Shown here: one piece after another, positions 47,366-60,000 of the stretch
Layout of the letters: each line of letters opens with the position of its first letter
Numbering within the stretch: the stretch's first letter is position 1
Source: Cryptomeria japonica
Lineage: Eukaryota > Streptophyta > Pinopsida > Cupressales > Cupressaceae
Direction of reading: 5' to 3'
Assembly (NCBI RefSeq): GCF_030272615.1
Contig: NC_081415.1
Coordinates: 194,292,695-194,356,694, forward strand
DNA length: 64,000 nucleotides
Made by a program: the position numbers and the translations under genes
Notes under the pieces: model-generated
The model's input: only the letters and a program-made list of their open reading frames with translations
Databases searched by the model: none
What the model was told of the DNA's origin: nothing

Positions 47366-48060
47366 GGAATCTTCCTCATTAATAAAATTTAATTAATAAA
47401 GAATATAATCTTTATTAAAAAAATTAATAAAGAATAATATAAACAAAGGATAAAAATCATTTTTTTGTATTGTATTCATAATCTTTTCAATAAAAAATAT
47501 AATGATAAAGAATAATTAATAAAGAATAATAAAAAAAATGATAACAATCATTTATTTTAATTTATAATAATTTTTTATAATTTTATATTTAATATATTTC
47601 AAAACAATAAGTTACCACAAATTAAAATAAATTTATGACAAGTTAAAATAATTTTTAAATTTCAAAAAAAAATTAATAGCATTATTTTTTTATAATAAAG
47701 CAACCAAAACAAGGGGGCTGGCCCGGATTACACAACCAGTCTCAAAGAGGGCATTAAAAGCACATAGATAGTAGCCAAATGGCAGAGTCTCAGCCAATCC
47801 CTATATTAACCATCAAAAACATAATCCACCTACTACTATAGAAAATCACAAGATTGATGGCAATCTTGTCCATATAACGTCTAATAAAGAAAATATCTAT
47901 AAAGAAACTATCATTAAACCACTTAACCCTAGTGGTAAGAAAATTGTTCGTACTACAGTATCTGGTCATAATAAAAGAGTTTTAACAAGCCACACAGGGC
48001 TGATGCTAAAATTAAACATAAGCAGGATCCAATAGATCCAACATCAAAACCTTAAACAAA
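47366..48060. other. AT-rich spacer
   Basis: AT-rich to about 47700, then a non-AT-rich segment that may be the 3' flank of the ORF1 copy. No endonuclease (SWN-type start) is recognised. Confidence 0.35.
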
Positions 48061-48078
48061 AATGGAAAAAAACACCCA

Positions 48079-49800
48079 TTATTCATTTTTTCCAGCCACC
48101 ATGTGCTGGGAAAGCAACAAACCGCTCCAATCATTAGCAAGTAACTCAAATAGATCCTTCGTGGTGTCGCCTCCCAAGCAACCCTGGTTCTCTTTGTCCT
48201 GATGCAGAAGACACAGAGTAGTGGTCGAAGAATACATGACCTTCAGGGTAACTTTGGCAATTCTGTTAACCTGCATATCCAGAGAGTCCAGCTTATTTTT
48301 CATATTGTTCAGTTACTCGGAAATATCTTTACATCCCGCACATTGGACCGCTTCCTCCTTTTCACCTCCATCAATAGCAGTCTGAAAGCCCTTAGACTTC
48401 CTCCCATCCTCCTCACAGATCTGTTTACCTTTATCATGGGGGAGGGAAGTAGCTAATAAAGGGGAGGTGTTCTTACTTTATTCCTGCAAGGTCTTAGAGT
48501 TAGGTGCATTAGTGTCAAGCTTAGAAGATTCAGAAGCCTCAGTGTCCTCCATGTCATCCTCGGCCTTATCATTGTCCTCGTTTTCTGGGTCTTCCATATC
48601 ATCTTTGGCATAGTTTTTTCTCACAACAAGTTGTTTCATACAGGGTTTACCAGCAAATCTATTGGACCTACGAGGGGTCACACCATCTTCCGCGTCAGAC
48701 TTAACTAAAAAGACCTTGGGTTCATTCCTGGGTTTTTTGGAGGCAACTTTGGTAGCAGAAGGGTTACATTTGTTTTTTTCCCCAATTTTAGGAGGGGAAA
48801 TGAGGGGGGTGTGGCCAGGGGATTGACAAGGGGGTAATGGGCTTTTTTGAGGTCTTCATATTTCCCTTTTTAGTACCAGTAGGGTTAGTAGAGGGACTTA
48901 GGTAGGAGGGGGCAAGCTGAACAGGGATAGGTTTGGGCGGGCAGAGGGACCGGTGGAAATTGTAGAGACAAAACATTAAACCCTGGTGAAGGATAGTGAA
49001 ATTATTGTCCTGACTCATACATGTTGCCTAACATCCTTAATAGTGGACTCCAAAGCATGCAGTAAAAAGAATGGAGAGGAAATAATATCATGGTTACAGA
49101 AATGATTAAGCAATGGGAAGTGGTAGTAATAGAAAACCCCATATCTCCCTTCAAGGGTAAAATACTTCATGGCAATTTTACACACCTGGTCCCACAGATA
49201 AGGAAGAAAATATCTGTTGAAGCCCCCCTGCAGCTTAACAAGCTCCTCATCCTTTTTGAAGAATCTGTACATACTGGTTTCATTGGTGACCCTGCTAGCC
49301 TTTTTCCATTTCCTTCCCTTGGTAGATAGACCTATAGCCTATGCAATGACATCCTCATTAATTTGAAAAGTGATATCACCCATGACGAATCTCCTGTCGC
49401 TCCAGCTATTAACAAACTGCATGGAAAGACTTTCATCAAACCTTGTCATGGCTTCCATGAATGGAACAATGCCCCCTTCCTTGACATCCACACACAAGGG
49501 TCATTGCGAATGCTCTCATCGATAATGTCTGGCTCAACCTAGACTAAATCCCCACCCATATCAGTTTCCTCCAGAGTGAAGTTGGTAAGCAGCGTCGAAC
49601 TGGATATGGACTTGTAGAGAGAGAAACCAATGTGAAGAGCAAGAATGGCCAACAAAATTTTAGACGAAGTGTAATAAAAACTGCAATAATTATCATTTAT
49701 GGTGCTTCCCAAGGCAAGTACCCACCAGCTCCGATAAGCATGTGAAATGATACCTTTATCTCCTCCACCAACTTGCTAACAACTTCATTTTGGAAAAATC
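48079..49800 (-). pseudogene. LINE ORF1 (minus copy), degenerate
   Basis: In minus-strand order: a leader with TLLTNFTLEETDMGGDLV (about 49550), a block VCKIAMKYFTLEGRYGVFYY with YHFPLLNHF (about 49090-49180), an acidic/basic low-complexity stretch (RRSNRFAGKPCMK then EDPENEDNDKAEDD), and a C-terminal helix MKNKLDSLDMQVNRIAKVTL (48300). The KYFTLEGRYG-YYHFPLLNHF block is homologous to FITLDGRYTRVYSYHFVILN in the plus-strand copy at 53.3 kb. This is what an L1-type nucleic-acid-binding ORF1 protein would look like, but I infer that role from context. Several stops and frameshifts. No ORF2 follows it. Confidence 0.6.
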
Positions 49801-50060
49801 TCGGACTCTAGTTAAAGCAATAATTATTGTACTTACTATAGTTTATCATAATAATGATTAAAAGATGCAGCTACAAACCGTCGGTGTTACAAGTATAGGT
49901 GGCCAAACACGTCATTGCTAGGTCATAGTGGTGAAGAGCATGGGGACCACTGTTAACCACCTTGGCAAAACCCGCCCAGTTCAAATTTGAATTTCCCGCC
50001 TTCATCACGATCCCCCAGATCTAGACAAGTATATCCACTCGTAACATAAACCATAGAAAT

Positions 50061-53000
50061 TCATTGGTTGGAAAGGTAATTTTGATCTCTCCCTATGAGG
50101 GATTTCTGTCTGACAGAGAGCGAAGCCAAGTGTCTCCAGCACTTCATGCCTTCCATCTCAAGGCCTGTTGCAGCCAGGGAGTTAGTCACCGAATTGCCCT
50201 CTCTATAAATATGTTGAATATGAAATTCTTCCAGCCAAACAATCATAGACCATATGTTCTTGATAACATTGTGAATCATCCAGCTGATCCAAAAAACACC
50301 TTTAGTCGCCTCAATAATCAGATTAGAATCTCCCTCAATGACCAATCTTTTAGCGTCAATAGTGAGAGCCAATTTAAGACCCCAAAAGAGCGCTAAGGCT
50401 TCAACCATGTTACTCGAGGGTGAACCAAAATTTCCAGCATAGGCCAAAACTAAATTTCCCAAGTTGTGCCTTATAACTCCACCTCCCACTGCAACCCCAT
50501 TGCGAGCGACACCATCAAAGTTGAGTTTAAACCATGAGGGAGGAGGGATCGACCATCTAGTGTTGAATCTCTCCAACTTTTTAGAATTGTCATATTGGAG
50601 GAAGTTGTCATGCAAATTCCATATCCTAACCCAACTACAATCCATCTCCAAAGAGGCATATTGTGGCCTTTTCCATTTGCAGACCAGAGCATTCTCCCTT
50701 AGAAGCTTCACCATTATGTTGACCACAGTGTCCACAAAGTTGTTGGTATCATGAAAGATCTGGTTATTCCTTTCCTTCCACATGTTCCAGTAGATATGAG
50801 GAGGGATGAGTTTCCAAAACTGTCTGGTCGGGGGGTGAGAAGATGGGCACTTCTAGTTGATGATAAACTGCTGCAGGTCTTCTAAGAAGGTCCAGGCGAT
50901 GTTGAATTTATGTAAGACTTTGTGCCAGACCATGGAGGCGAAGGGGGAATGAATAAAGAGATGATTGATACTTTCCTCAGCGCAATTACACAACACACAC
51001 CAATTGGCCATCATAAATCCTCTCCTCTTAAGGTTATCAATGGTTAGGATCTTCCCATGAAGAGTCATCCACCAGAAAAAAAATATTTTTTGGATAAGCT
51101 AAGAATTCCAAACTTTTCTCCAGCTATAGCAATCATTAGCGGGAGTGATGAGAAGATTGTAGGCCGACTTGACACTGAAGGACCCAGAGGGATTGGAAGC
51201 CCAAATAAACTTGTCAGCATGGGGGGATGGGGGAATCCTAACCTCCTCAAGAATAGACTGAAGGTCCCCCGCCAAATGACCCAAATGAGTGTTATCCCCT
51301 AGACCATCAACAAGTCTCAACAAGCAGTGAATGGGGGATATGTAATTCATCACAAGAGGACCAAGAAATTCCTTGAGACTCCCCATGGGGCAGCTGAAGC
51401 GAGTAAAGGCCAGGGGTCTATCCCCAATTATCCTTCCAGAATCTAATCTTCTCACCATTACCCAATTGCCATTTTAGGCCTCCCTTAAGCAGTTTTCGGC
51501 TTTTGACAATGTTGTTCCATCTTTTAGAGCCTGAAGGGAGGTCATGAGAGGAAACAAGGGAAGAAAAGGGGGTGTGCTTGAAATAATTAGCCCTCGTAAT
51601 CTTACACCAGTCAGCACTGCCCATCACAAGATTCCATCCAATTTTAGTCAGCAAGGCCTTATTCAGGTCCAAAATTTTTCTGATCCCTAGGCCTCCCATG
51701 TACTTGGGTTTGCACACCACCTCCCAGTTGACAAGATTGATTCTAGCTTTCTCCTCCATACCCGTCCACAGAAAAATTCTTTAGATTTTTTCAAGTTTCT
51801 TCGCTATAGAAATGAAGATCTTAAATAAGGATAGTTAATAGACAGGGACACCTTGAAGAGAAGCCGACATAAGTTAAAGTTTGTCGGCACTGCTCAGAGT
51901 TTTGCCAGACCAACCAACCAGTTTCTTTTGCATTCTTTCTAGTATAGACTCCCAAAACTGGGGGTAACCTCCTTAACCGTGAGGGGAAGACCTAGGTAGG
52001 AATCAGGGAGATTAGTAGCACAACATCCAAGAATGTGGATTAGTTTATTTTGGAGATTCCTATTCATGTTGAAAAAATAAATTTTACTCTTGTTATAGTT
52101 AATAAGTTGTCGTGAGGCCAAGGCGTAATCCTCCAACAAGTGATCCATTCTTTAGCTTCAATAACAGATGACTAGCCAAACAAGAAAGTGTCATCAACAA
52201 ATTACTGCATAACCACCGAGGGAGGGTAGAAGTCGCTTTCACACCTGAGATTCTTCAGTTCCTGATCAAGTGGGAGAAGTTCTGGCTCAGAACTTCAGCT
52301 ACCATAATAAATAAGTAAGGTGATAGAGGGTCACCTTTCCTTAGGCCCTTCTCAACCTTGAAAAATCCCCAAGGAGTGCCATTGACAATCACCGAGTAGT
52401 GAACACTTTCCACCACCACCTTGATAACATTGAGGAATCTTTCCTGGAACTCCAACTCGGATAGGACAACATACAAGAAATTCCAGTTAACTTTATCATA
52501 AACTTTAGAGATGTCAAGTTTAAAAGCCATACCTAGGTTGCGACTCTTCTCCATGGAGTGAATGACTTCATGAGTAGTAATGACCACATCGAGGATCTGC
52601 CTGCTCGGAACAAAACCCCTCTGTGAGGGGCTAATACATCTATCTAGCAGAGGTTTGATTCTATTAACAACAACTTTAGAAAAGATCTTGTAAACTGTAT
52701 TGCACAGGCTGATAGGACGGAAATTGGTTATAAGCTTAGGATCTGGCACTTTGGGAACCAACACAATGAAAGTATTATTTAATTTTTTCAGAAGGTTCCC
52801 CGTCCGAATGAAGTCCCTGTTGGCTTTGATCAAATCATACTTCACAATCTCCCCAAACTCCTGAAAGAAGGTCGGGGGGAATCCATCTGGGCTTGGGGCC
52901 TTATAGGTAGCCATAGCAAACACCGCCACTTTAACTTCCTCTTCGGTAACTTGACATGTCAGTAGCTCATTATCGACATCATTCAAGACATGAGGAATAA

Positions 53001-53128
53001 GATTGAGAAGTTTATCACTTAATTCAGTAGGTTCTCTCGCCCTATCATTAGTGAAGAAAAGAGAAGCTCATTTCCCAATCTCGTTAGTCCTCACCAGTTC
53101 TTCATTTCTGTCATTGAATAAGGAACGA
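50061..53128 (-). pseudogene. L1-type LINE ORF2: reverse transcriptase, zf-RVT and RNase H
   Basis: Minus-strand domain order is normal for plant L1 elements. RT spans about 53128-52170, with APSPDGFPPTFFQEFGEIV, FRPISLCNTVYKIFSKVVVN, the catalytic Asp in FKLDISKVYDKVNW, KGDPLSPYLFI, and FVDDT (about 52179-52193) next to stops. Thumb and connection follow (YLGLPLTVKE, GGLGIRKILDLNKALLTKIGW), then zf-RVT (WCVLCNCAEESINHLFIHSP, about 50950-51005) and an intact 240-codon RNase H frame (50783-50061) with FKLNFDGVARNG, NMVEALALFWGLKLA and IEGDSNLIIEA. The endonuclease domain is missing and several frames are broken. The 5' boundary at about 53130 abuts an ORF1 copy in opposite orientation. Confidence 0.9.
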
Positions 53129-53134
53129 AATCAA

Positions 53135-53429
53135 ATTCTACAGGGACCGGAAGCTGCTGGAGGTTGTTGTGAAGAAATTCCCCAAGGACGAGGTGGAGAA
53201 AGCAAAACTGGTAAAGGGAAACAACACTTACTACTCCCCTAAGGTAATCAAGTTGCTCTGGCGATGGATTTTGTTTGCTGTCATGGAATTCATAACTTTA
53301 GATGGTAGATATACTAGAGTTTATAGCTACCACTTTGTTATTCTTAATCATTTCTGGCACAAGGAGAAAATTTCCCTCTGCTACTACCTCTTATGTTTCT
53401 TAAATGTCAGGATTATGGATGCTATCTGA
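53135..53429 (+). pseudogene. LINE ORF1 (plus copy), 5' part
   Basis: The plus frame gives KKFPKDEVEKAKLVKGNN, then FITLDGRYTRVYSYHFVILN and HFWHKEKISLCYYLL. It aligns in order with the minus copy at 49.1-49.3 kb. The frame stops at about 53429, where copia 2 begins, and appears to resume on the far side at about 58250. Confidence 0.6.
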
Positions 53430-53741
53430 AGAAGTTGAGAAAATACCCATCACAAGAGAAGATTGGAGACATAAACACAATAATGGCTCTAAAGAAAAAT
53501 ATGATCATTCAGAGAGGGAATAGAATAGAAAATTATAATACAATCCTTATGAAGGAGAATAAGAAACCCTAAAGATGTGCAATCCTAAAGAAATCTTAAA
53601 GGGATAATGTTTATTTAATAATTAGAATAATTATTAAATACTTACAATATTATTAAATACCTAAGTTTTAGCTTAAGCGTAGAGTATAATAGACTAGTAA
53701 TTAAATAAATAATTATTAGCTAATACAAGATAACTCTAACA
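53429..53741 (-). mobile_element. Candidate 3' LTR of copia 2
   Basis: On the minus strand the tract AAGGGGGGGG (53742-53751) is followed by TGTTAGAGTTATCTTG, the usual polypurine tract and copia LTR start. The other border, near TGAAGAAGTTGAG (about 53429), is a guess. The matching 5' LTR is not found near 58.0-58.25 kb. Confidence 0.5.
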
Positions 53742-53943
53742 CCCCCCCTTAAGATGGACTTAGGGAGTAGCTAAAAAACTAAATACAGGAAAGCAAAATG
53801 CAACTACATGAAGAAGGCAAATTTGGGTCTCGGTAACAAGGCCTGATGAGGTACCCAATCACAACTAAATCTCTATGAACCGGAGAAATAGAAAAAACCA
53901 CATGGGAAAAAACTCTACTCCAAAAAGAGATGGGAAAATCATG

Positions 53944-56900
53944 CTAAAAAAACATGAAGGAAGGAAGGCCTAAATGAGACCCCTCAAGGATAACTTCCTT
54001 CACCCCAAGCATAGAGCACAACTGAAGGTAGCATGGAGATACAAAAGGTTTAGTGAAAATGTCAGCAACCTGCTCCTCTGTAGGAATATACTCCAAGATG
54101 AGAAAGCCATCCTGAATCAACTGTCTGATGAAGTGCATGTGAAGCACAATGTGTTTAGTCCTATAGTGCTCCACTGGGTTGCGAGAAAGGTGAATGGCAC
54201 TCTGATTGTCACACCAAATAATATTGGGACTATCAAAAGGGAACCCAAACTCAATCATCAAGTGTCGAAGCCATAAAACCTCTTGACTAGCTAACACCGC
54301 TTCTCGGTACTCAGCCTTTGTAGATGATAATGCAATAGCATACTAATTCTTGCAAGACTATGTGCTAGGGCCGAAACCAAGGCAAAAAACAAAGCCATAA
54401 GTAGACTTCTGATCATGAGCATCACCAACCCAATCTGAGTCAGTGAAGCCAAAATTGTGAGGGGATCCTGAACTATAGTGAATGCCAAACCGTGTAGTGC
54501 TCTGAATGTACCTCAAAATACATTTAGCTGCTTGTCAATGGCTCTCATGAGGATCATGGGAGAACCGAGAGACAAGACCAAATGCAAAAGAATGATTTGA
54601 GTGTGTATGTGTCAGATACAACAAACTTCCAACCAACTACCTATATAAGGTAGGATCCATAGAAGGTGTAGAACAAGTGGTAGACAAAACAACACCTGAC
54701 TGAAATGGTGTGGGTGCAGGCTTGCAAGTAAGTATGTCAAATCTATGAAGCATATCAAGAGCATACTTCTGCTGAAGTATGGAAATTGCATCGGAAGACT
54801 GAATAACCTGTAGGCCCAAAAAATAGTGTAGAAGGCCAAGATCTGTCATCTCAAACTGCTCCATCAAGGCTCTCTAAATATCCTAAATCAAGGAGGATGA
54901 GCTACCGATAATGATAAGATCATCAACATAGAGTACAAGGATAACTATATCATCCCCCTGACACCAAATATATACAGTGGGACCAGAATGACAATGTGTA
55001 AAGAGTATGAAGAGAAAGAAGGAGTCCATCTTCTCATACCAGGCCCGAGGAGTCTGTTTGAGACCATCTAATGAACGACGAAGTCTGCAAACCAAAGAGG
55101 AATCCTACACAAATCCCTAAGGTTGCTCCATATAGATCTCCTCATGAAGGTCTCCATGCAAGAAAGCACTCTTTACATCCATTTGAAAAAATGTCCATCC
55201 CTATGAAGCTTCCAGAGAAAGTACAAATCGAATAGAATTCATCTTGGCAATAGGAGCAAAGGTCTTAGAGTAATCAATACCCTCCACCTGAGAAAACCCC
55301 TTCACAACAAGAAGAGCCTTATACTTATTAATAGAACCATATGCAACATACTTGGTACGGTACACCCACTTGCATCGAACCAACTTTATTCCTTTCAGAA
55401 GAGTACAAAGATCCCAAGTATGATTCTTCATCAAAGAAGAATACTCCTCATCCATGGCCCTATCCCACTCTAGGTGACCTGTCACCTCTGAAAATTTCTA
55501 AAGATCATCCAAAATGACATGACTCAGAAGACTAGAACCAGATTTTTGTGCATGAGTACGACGAGTGTCAGAAGGATCACGTGCCATAGAAAAAGAAGCA
55601 TCAATTATAAACTGGGCCCACTTGGGCAAAGGTTGAGCCGTGGGTGGTGGTGGTGGGGATGGTGGACCATCATCTGCATCATCCTCAAAGAATAAGGAAT
55701 CCTCAAAAGATGAAGAGGGAGGAGAAGGCAGTGAGGGAGAAGCTGGTGATGGAGAATCCATCTAAGGAAGGTGCTCATCAAACTAGACATCCTGCCTAAA
55801 TAGGACCTCTCAGGAATCAGGATCAAACAACCTGTATGCCTTAACATCCTCACAGTAACCAAAAAAAAAAGACTGGTCGCCTCTTCCTCTCCATGGCTTT
55901 CCTCTGAGCATCTAGAGTAAATGCCCAAGCCTCACTACCAGAAACTCAGAAGGATGAAACATTAGGCTTGACATGGGACCAAGCCTCCTTAGGAGTCATC
56001 TGGCGCAATGCCTTATGAGGCATTCGATTCTGAATATAAGTGGCACAATTAACTGCCTCAACCCAAAAAGTAGGTTGCATAGAATGTGACTGAAGCATAC
56101 AATTGGCCATCTCTCGTAGTGTTCTGTTCTTTCTCTCAGCAACACCATTCTGCTAAGGAGTGTGAGGAACTGATAACTGATGCTGCAAACCATGCTTTGT
56201 GCAGAAATCTGTAAAAGCCTGATTCACATATTATCTCCCATTATCTATGTGGATCCTCTTTATAGAAAGACCAGGATCCTTCTCTACAAATGTCTTAAAG
56301 AATTGAAAGGAATCAAAGACATCAGAAATGCACTTAAGAAAGTACACCCATGTACGTCTAGAGAAGTCATCAATGAAAGTGAGCACATACTTGGACCCTA
56401 AAAAAGATGGAGTTGGAAATGACATAAGATCAATGTGTATCAAATCCAAGGGTGCCTTAGCACGTCTGGCTCTGCCTGTAGGAAAAGGATCATGATGATG
56501 CTTGCCAAGTGCACAACCTTGACATACACCATCGGTACATGATATCTAAGGGAGCCCAATCACAAGTGCCTATGTGCTCATCTGCTGTAAGTATGTGTAA
56601 TTGACATGGCCAAAATGCTCATGCCAAAGTTTTCTCACTCAATCTACATGTGCTACAAGAGAAACACCTGAGCTATCTGGACTCTCAAAGCCATCAAACC
56701 GATATAACCGAGAATCAGGATCAACACTGCCAGTAGCCACAACCAAATCAGGGTCATGGAGCTCTCTAATAACCACATCATGTGGTGAGAACTCAACTGT
56801 TTTACCAGAGCCAGAATGACAAATCTGATAAACAGACAGGAGGTTCGTCGAAATGTCAGGAACCAAAAGAACATCCTAAAAACAACCACCTGTTAATGGA

Positions 56901-58005
56901 ACAAAACCTGAACCTGAAACTGAAATTTATGTTGAGTCACCAACTACAATCTATAAAGTATTACTATGAGCAAGTGAGGTAACAAGTTGTTGTGAGTGTG
57001 TCATGTGGTGAGAAGCCCTGAATAAATAATCCAATTGGATGAAAAAGGAATAGCTCATGCACAAAGAGCATGCCCTTTCCCTGTGGAAGAGGAAGATGGA
57101 GGCTGACGAGAAGAAATATGATGATGCTGCATGGATTCCTCCAAAGCCTCTAATCGTTTCCAACATCGAGAAACTAGATGACCTTCCTTGCCACAACAAC
57201 TGCAAAGTTCATCTGATTTCTTCTTATTCTTTGAGGAAGACTCACCAAACTTAGAAGATTGCTCATGTTTGGGATAGGACTTCGGTTTATAATTAGACTT
57301 AGGTGGTGGCTTGGAGGAACGCTCACTACCATCTCAGTCCTTCTTAGACTTCAGTTTCCTCTTCTTGTTCTCTTTAGATGTTTGAGCAACCAATGCTTTA
57401 TGCTTGGATCCTGTGAGAGTGTCCAACTAAGATAGGTGAGCCCGCTCACAAGTCAAGCGATCATAGAACACATCAAAAGTAGGCATGGTGAAGCGTGTAC
57501 CCAAGGCATCCATAGTAGAATAAAAAGTGGAAGAAAATATCTGATAGGGACCTCGAAGCTTAGAGAGAAACAGGTAGATACACTCTGTGTCTGTCTTATT
57601 TTTACCACAACTGTGTAGGATAGATCTAGTGGTTTTAAACTTGTTCAGAAAGTCCTCAATGTGAGGAAAGGACTCAGGTAACAAGGAAGAGAGATCTGCC
57701 TCAATTTTTAATGCTCTAAACTCATTGATAGTACCAAAGAGAGTATCAAATTTGGACCACATAGCCCGAGGAGTGAGCAAACCATCAAGGTGAAAGAGAA
57801 AGTTGTCTGAAACATGTAAGGAGATGACACCCATAGCCTCATCCATCTTATTCCTGCGCTGAAGAATCTCAAAAAGATGATGCAACTGAGGCTGATTCGC
57901 ATCCAAATAGGACAACAACCCTCGTGATCTGAGAAGCCTCATCATATGAGATTTTCAGAGGTGATAGTTCTGGGATGTAAGAAGCTCAACTGAAGAGTTT
58001 GCCAT
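53944..58005 (-). pseudogene. Ty1/copia element 2: gag-protease-integrase-RT-RNase H, degenerate
   Basis: Gag starts at 58005 (MANSSVELLTSQNYHL), with TGA at the expected Trp codon, and continues as RGLLSYLDANQPQLHHLFEI to 57427. An intact CCHC knuckle, CSCCGKEGHLVSRC, lies at about 57155-57200. GAG-pre-integrase (LWHEHFGHVN, about 56610-56640) and CQGCALGKHH precede the integrase core DLIHIDLMSFPTPSFLGSKY with FIDDFSRRTW (56340-56449). RT follows: WDRAMDEEYSSLMKNHTW, GFSQVEGIDYSKTFAPIAKM, RRSLDGLKQTPRAWYEKMD and the catalytic LYVDDLIII (about 54905-54930). RNase H is VLWLRHLMIEFG, WCDNQSAIHLSRNPVEHYRTK, then YIPTEEQVADIFTKP (to 53944). It has many stops and shifts. It sits inside the plus-strand LINE ORF1. 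Confidence 0.9.
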
Positions 58006-58249
58006 GTGTACTTGTACCTGTACTTGTACTTAGACCTGCTCTTAATTCTTTTTAATTAAGTGATCTTTCAGACTAGATAGAGGATGCATAAGGGTTTTTT
58101 TTTTTTGGTTTTAGGCGTTCTGATTTTTTGAAGTAAATTATTGAAAGTAGTAAAATAACACCCCCCACAAGATGTAAAACCAAAAAACCAGTACAATCTG
58201 AAAGCCAGAAAAGAAGACAAGAGCTAAAAAATGTTTCAGACAATATCTT
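58006..58249. other. 5' boundary region of copia 2
   Basis: No LTR matching 53429-53741 and no primer binding site is recognisable. A minus-strand GGGGGGTGTTATTTTAC at about 58155 looks like a polypurine tract plus LTR start of a different copia fragment. The 5' end of copia 2 therefore seems rearranged. Confidence 0.4.
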
Positions 58250-59117
58250 GTGTACACTTGGTATGAGGAAGAAGAGGAGAGTGAAGATGACATGGAGATA
58301 GACAGTGAGGAGATTCAAATTATCTCAAGCCAGAAGAAAAAGTGGAAGATTTTGAGAGGTGAGGAGTTGGGAGCTAAGAATCGTTAGCCCCTTCCTACTG
58401 GCTCCAAGGATCAGATTAAGAGCTTGGCTAGGGAGAATACCCCTAATAAGGAAATAAAGACAACAGAGTGAAAGGAGGTGGGTCTGGAGGTGAACTTAGG
58501 CCCTGTGGGAGACGAGGCTCAGGATGGCTCCCCTATGGACTTCAACCTTTGTATCAAAAATGGTATGTACTACTTCAATAAGGTCTTCTTTTAGGCTTAG
58601 AAGGAAATAAAAAGAATAAAAGCCAAACAAGTCCAGGAAGCTAGCAAACTTGAAGCTCTGGAAGCTATTGGCACCGGTAAATTTGGCTCTCTATCTGACT
58701 GCTTAAGTGGGCTAACTAAAGCTATCAATAATGTGAAGAAAATTATAAATGCCCAACACAATAGCTTTCAAACCCTGGAAGATAGGGTTGGGGCAATTGA
58801 AAAGGATGGAAGGGATTGAGAAGACCCTAAAAAATATTGGGGAGCAGAGTTACAAGATTTTAAATGCCACCTTTGATAGTATCAAGGTCCTTATCAGCAA
58901 ACTCAAACATGTCTAGGGGGAAAAGGCCCTTGGGAACACTACTGAGGAGAAGGATGAAACCCCTAAATATAAGGAGGCAGGTCCTGGAAAAAGAACACGC
59001 GCAAGTACCAGAAAGAAGCAAAACCAAAGCGAGGACATTGAAGATATCAAGAGGACTATTGATACTATGGAGCAATTGGAGATGGAAGCTGTCAAATTGC
59101 TAAAGAACTTCACCTAG
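58250..59117 (+). pseudogene. LINE ORF1 (plus copy), 3' part
   Basis: The plus-strand frame contains an acidic stretch (EEEESEDDMEIDSEE), then IQIISSQKKKWKILRGEELG, a coiled-coil-like segment with KLEALEAIGTGKFGSLSDCL and NVKKIINAQHNSFQTLEDRV, and a basic C-terminus (GKRTRASTRKKQNQ, then IKRTIDTMEQLEMEAVKLLK) ending TAG at 59115-59117. Several in-frame stops are present. Together with 53135-53429 it forms one ORF1 split by copia 2. The 58864-59103 frame in the other register is a shadow. Confidence 0.6.
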
Positions 59118-59340
59118 GCTTGGTTGTTCTTCTCTGTTTTTTCTGTTGTTTGGTGTTTAGTTTCTTTGTGTTGTGTCTTTCTGTTGTTGGCTTTTTGTTT
59201 TCAACCAACTATCTTTTCTATGGCTGTTGTCTTTTGCTTTTCTAGTGAACTCTAATGGCTATCTTTTGAATATTTGATGTAAAGGGTTTCAGGGGCCCTT
59301 CAAAACCTGTTTTCCCCTAATAAAAAACAATGAGAAGAAT
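59118..59340 (+). mobile_element. LINE 3' UTR directly after ORF1
   Basis: T/G-rich sequence ends with TTTCAGGGGCCCTTCAAAACC, then TGTTTTCCCCTAATAAAAAA, matching the tail seen inverted at 4661-4760. ORF1 runs straight into this tail with no ORF2 between them. Confidence 0.55.
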
Positions 59341-59469
59341 TGGTCCTTTTCTAGTATGGTCCTATTAATTATAAATAAGGAATCTATACACAAGTGGCTT
59401 CCTTTTAGATGATTATGTTCATTAGAAAAGTTGTTAGCTAGTAGTATGAATAAGAAGCCATCTCAATAT

Positions 59470-60000
59470 CATCAAGAGAAGATTTTTTGTCCCTCTAAAT
59501 GTGTTTTGTATTGCAATTATGTAGAAAATAAAACTCTTTTTTATTTCAATACATGTTTTCTTTAGAAACATGCGGATTTAGGTGGAGGATACAAAATAAG
59601 CATACTATTCATGCTACTTCTTTATTTGAGATTTGGGAAAGCATAGGTCATACTCTTGTGTTTCATTGCTATCTTTATTTATTAGTGGATTTGGTTGTAC
59701 AATGGTTGCTAGGTTTTCCAATATAACCAAAATATTCTATTTCACATTTGAGGAAAGATAAACAATTTAGTAATAGGTTTTTATTTTTATGGTCAATGTT
59801 CCTTTGAGGAATCTCTTACTCCTTTTGACTCGAATATCTCCAATATTCTTTGTCTTACCCCCACGCTAAGTCTAGTAAGAAATTGAATAGTATAGGTAGG
59901 TGGATTCATACCCCTCTTGGTTTCTTTAAAATTGATATTGATGGATCCTCAAGATATGGTCTTGGTTTTATTATTTTGATAATCTTGTACAATTAGTTTA
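59470..60000 (+). pseudogene. LINE zf-RVT and RNase H remnant
   Basis: Plus-strand reading gives KCVLYCNYVENKTLFYFNTC (about 59497-59556), comparable to the zf-RVT of the 50.9-kb copy. It later gives GRWIHTPLGFFKIDIDGSSR with YGLGFII (about 59895-59980), the start of an RVT_3 RNase H with its first Asp, before a stop. It is short and decayed. Confidence 0.55.

Noticed and set aside
54291-54839. Membrane-like Leu/Phe-rich ORFs in copia 2
   Set aside because: Out-of-frame readings of the RT/RNase H region; the RT frame explains the sequence.
58150-58170. 5' LTR of copia 2
   Set aside because: GGGGGGTGTTATTTTAC resembles an LTR start, but the following sequence does not match the candidate 3' LTR at 53429-53741.
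58864-59103. Basic 79-codon plus-strand ORF
   Set aside because: Wrong register of LINE ORF1; the neighbouring frame carries the coiled-coil and basic tail ending at 59117.
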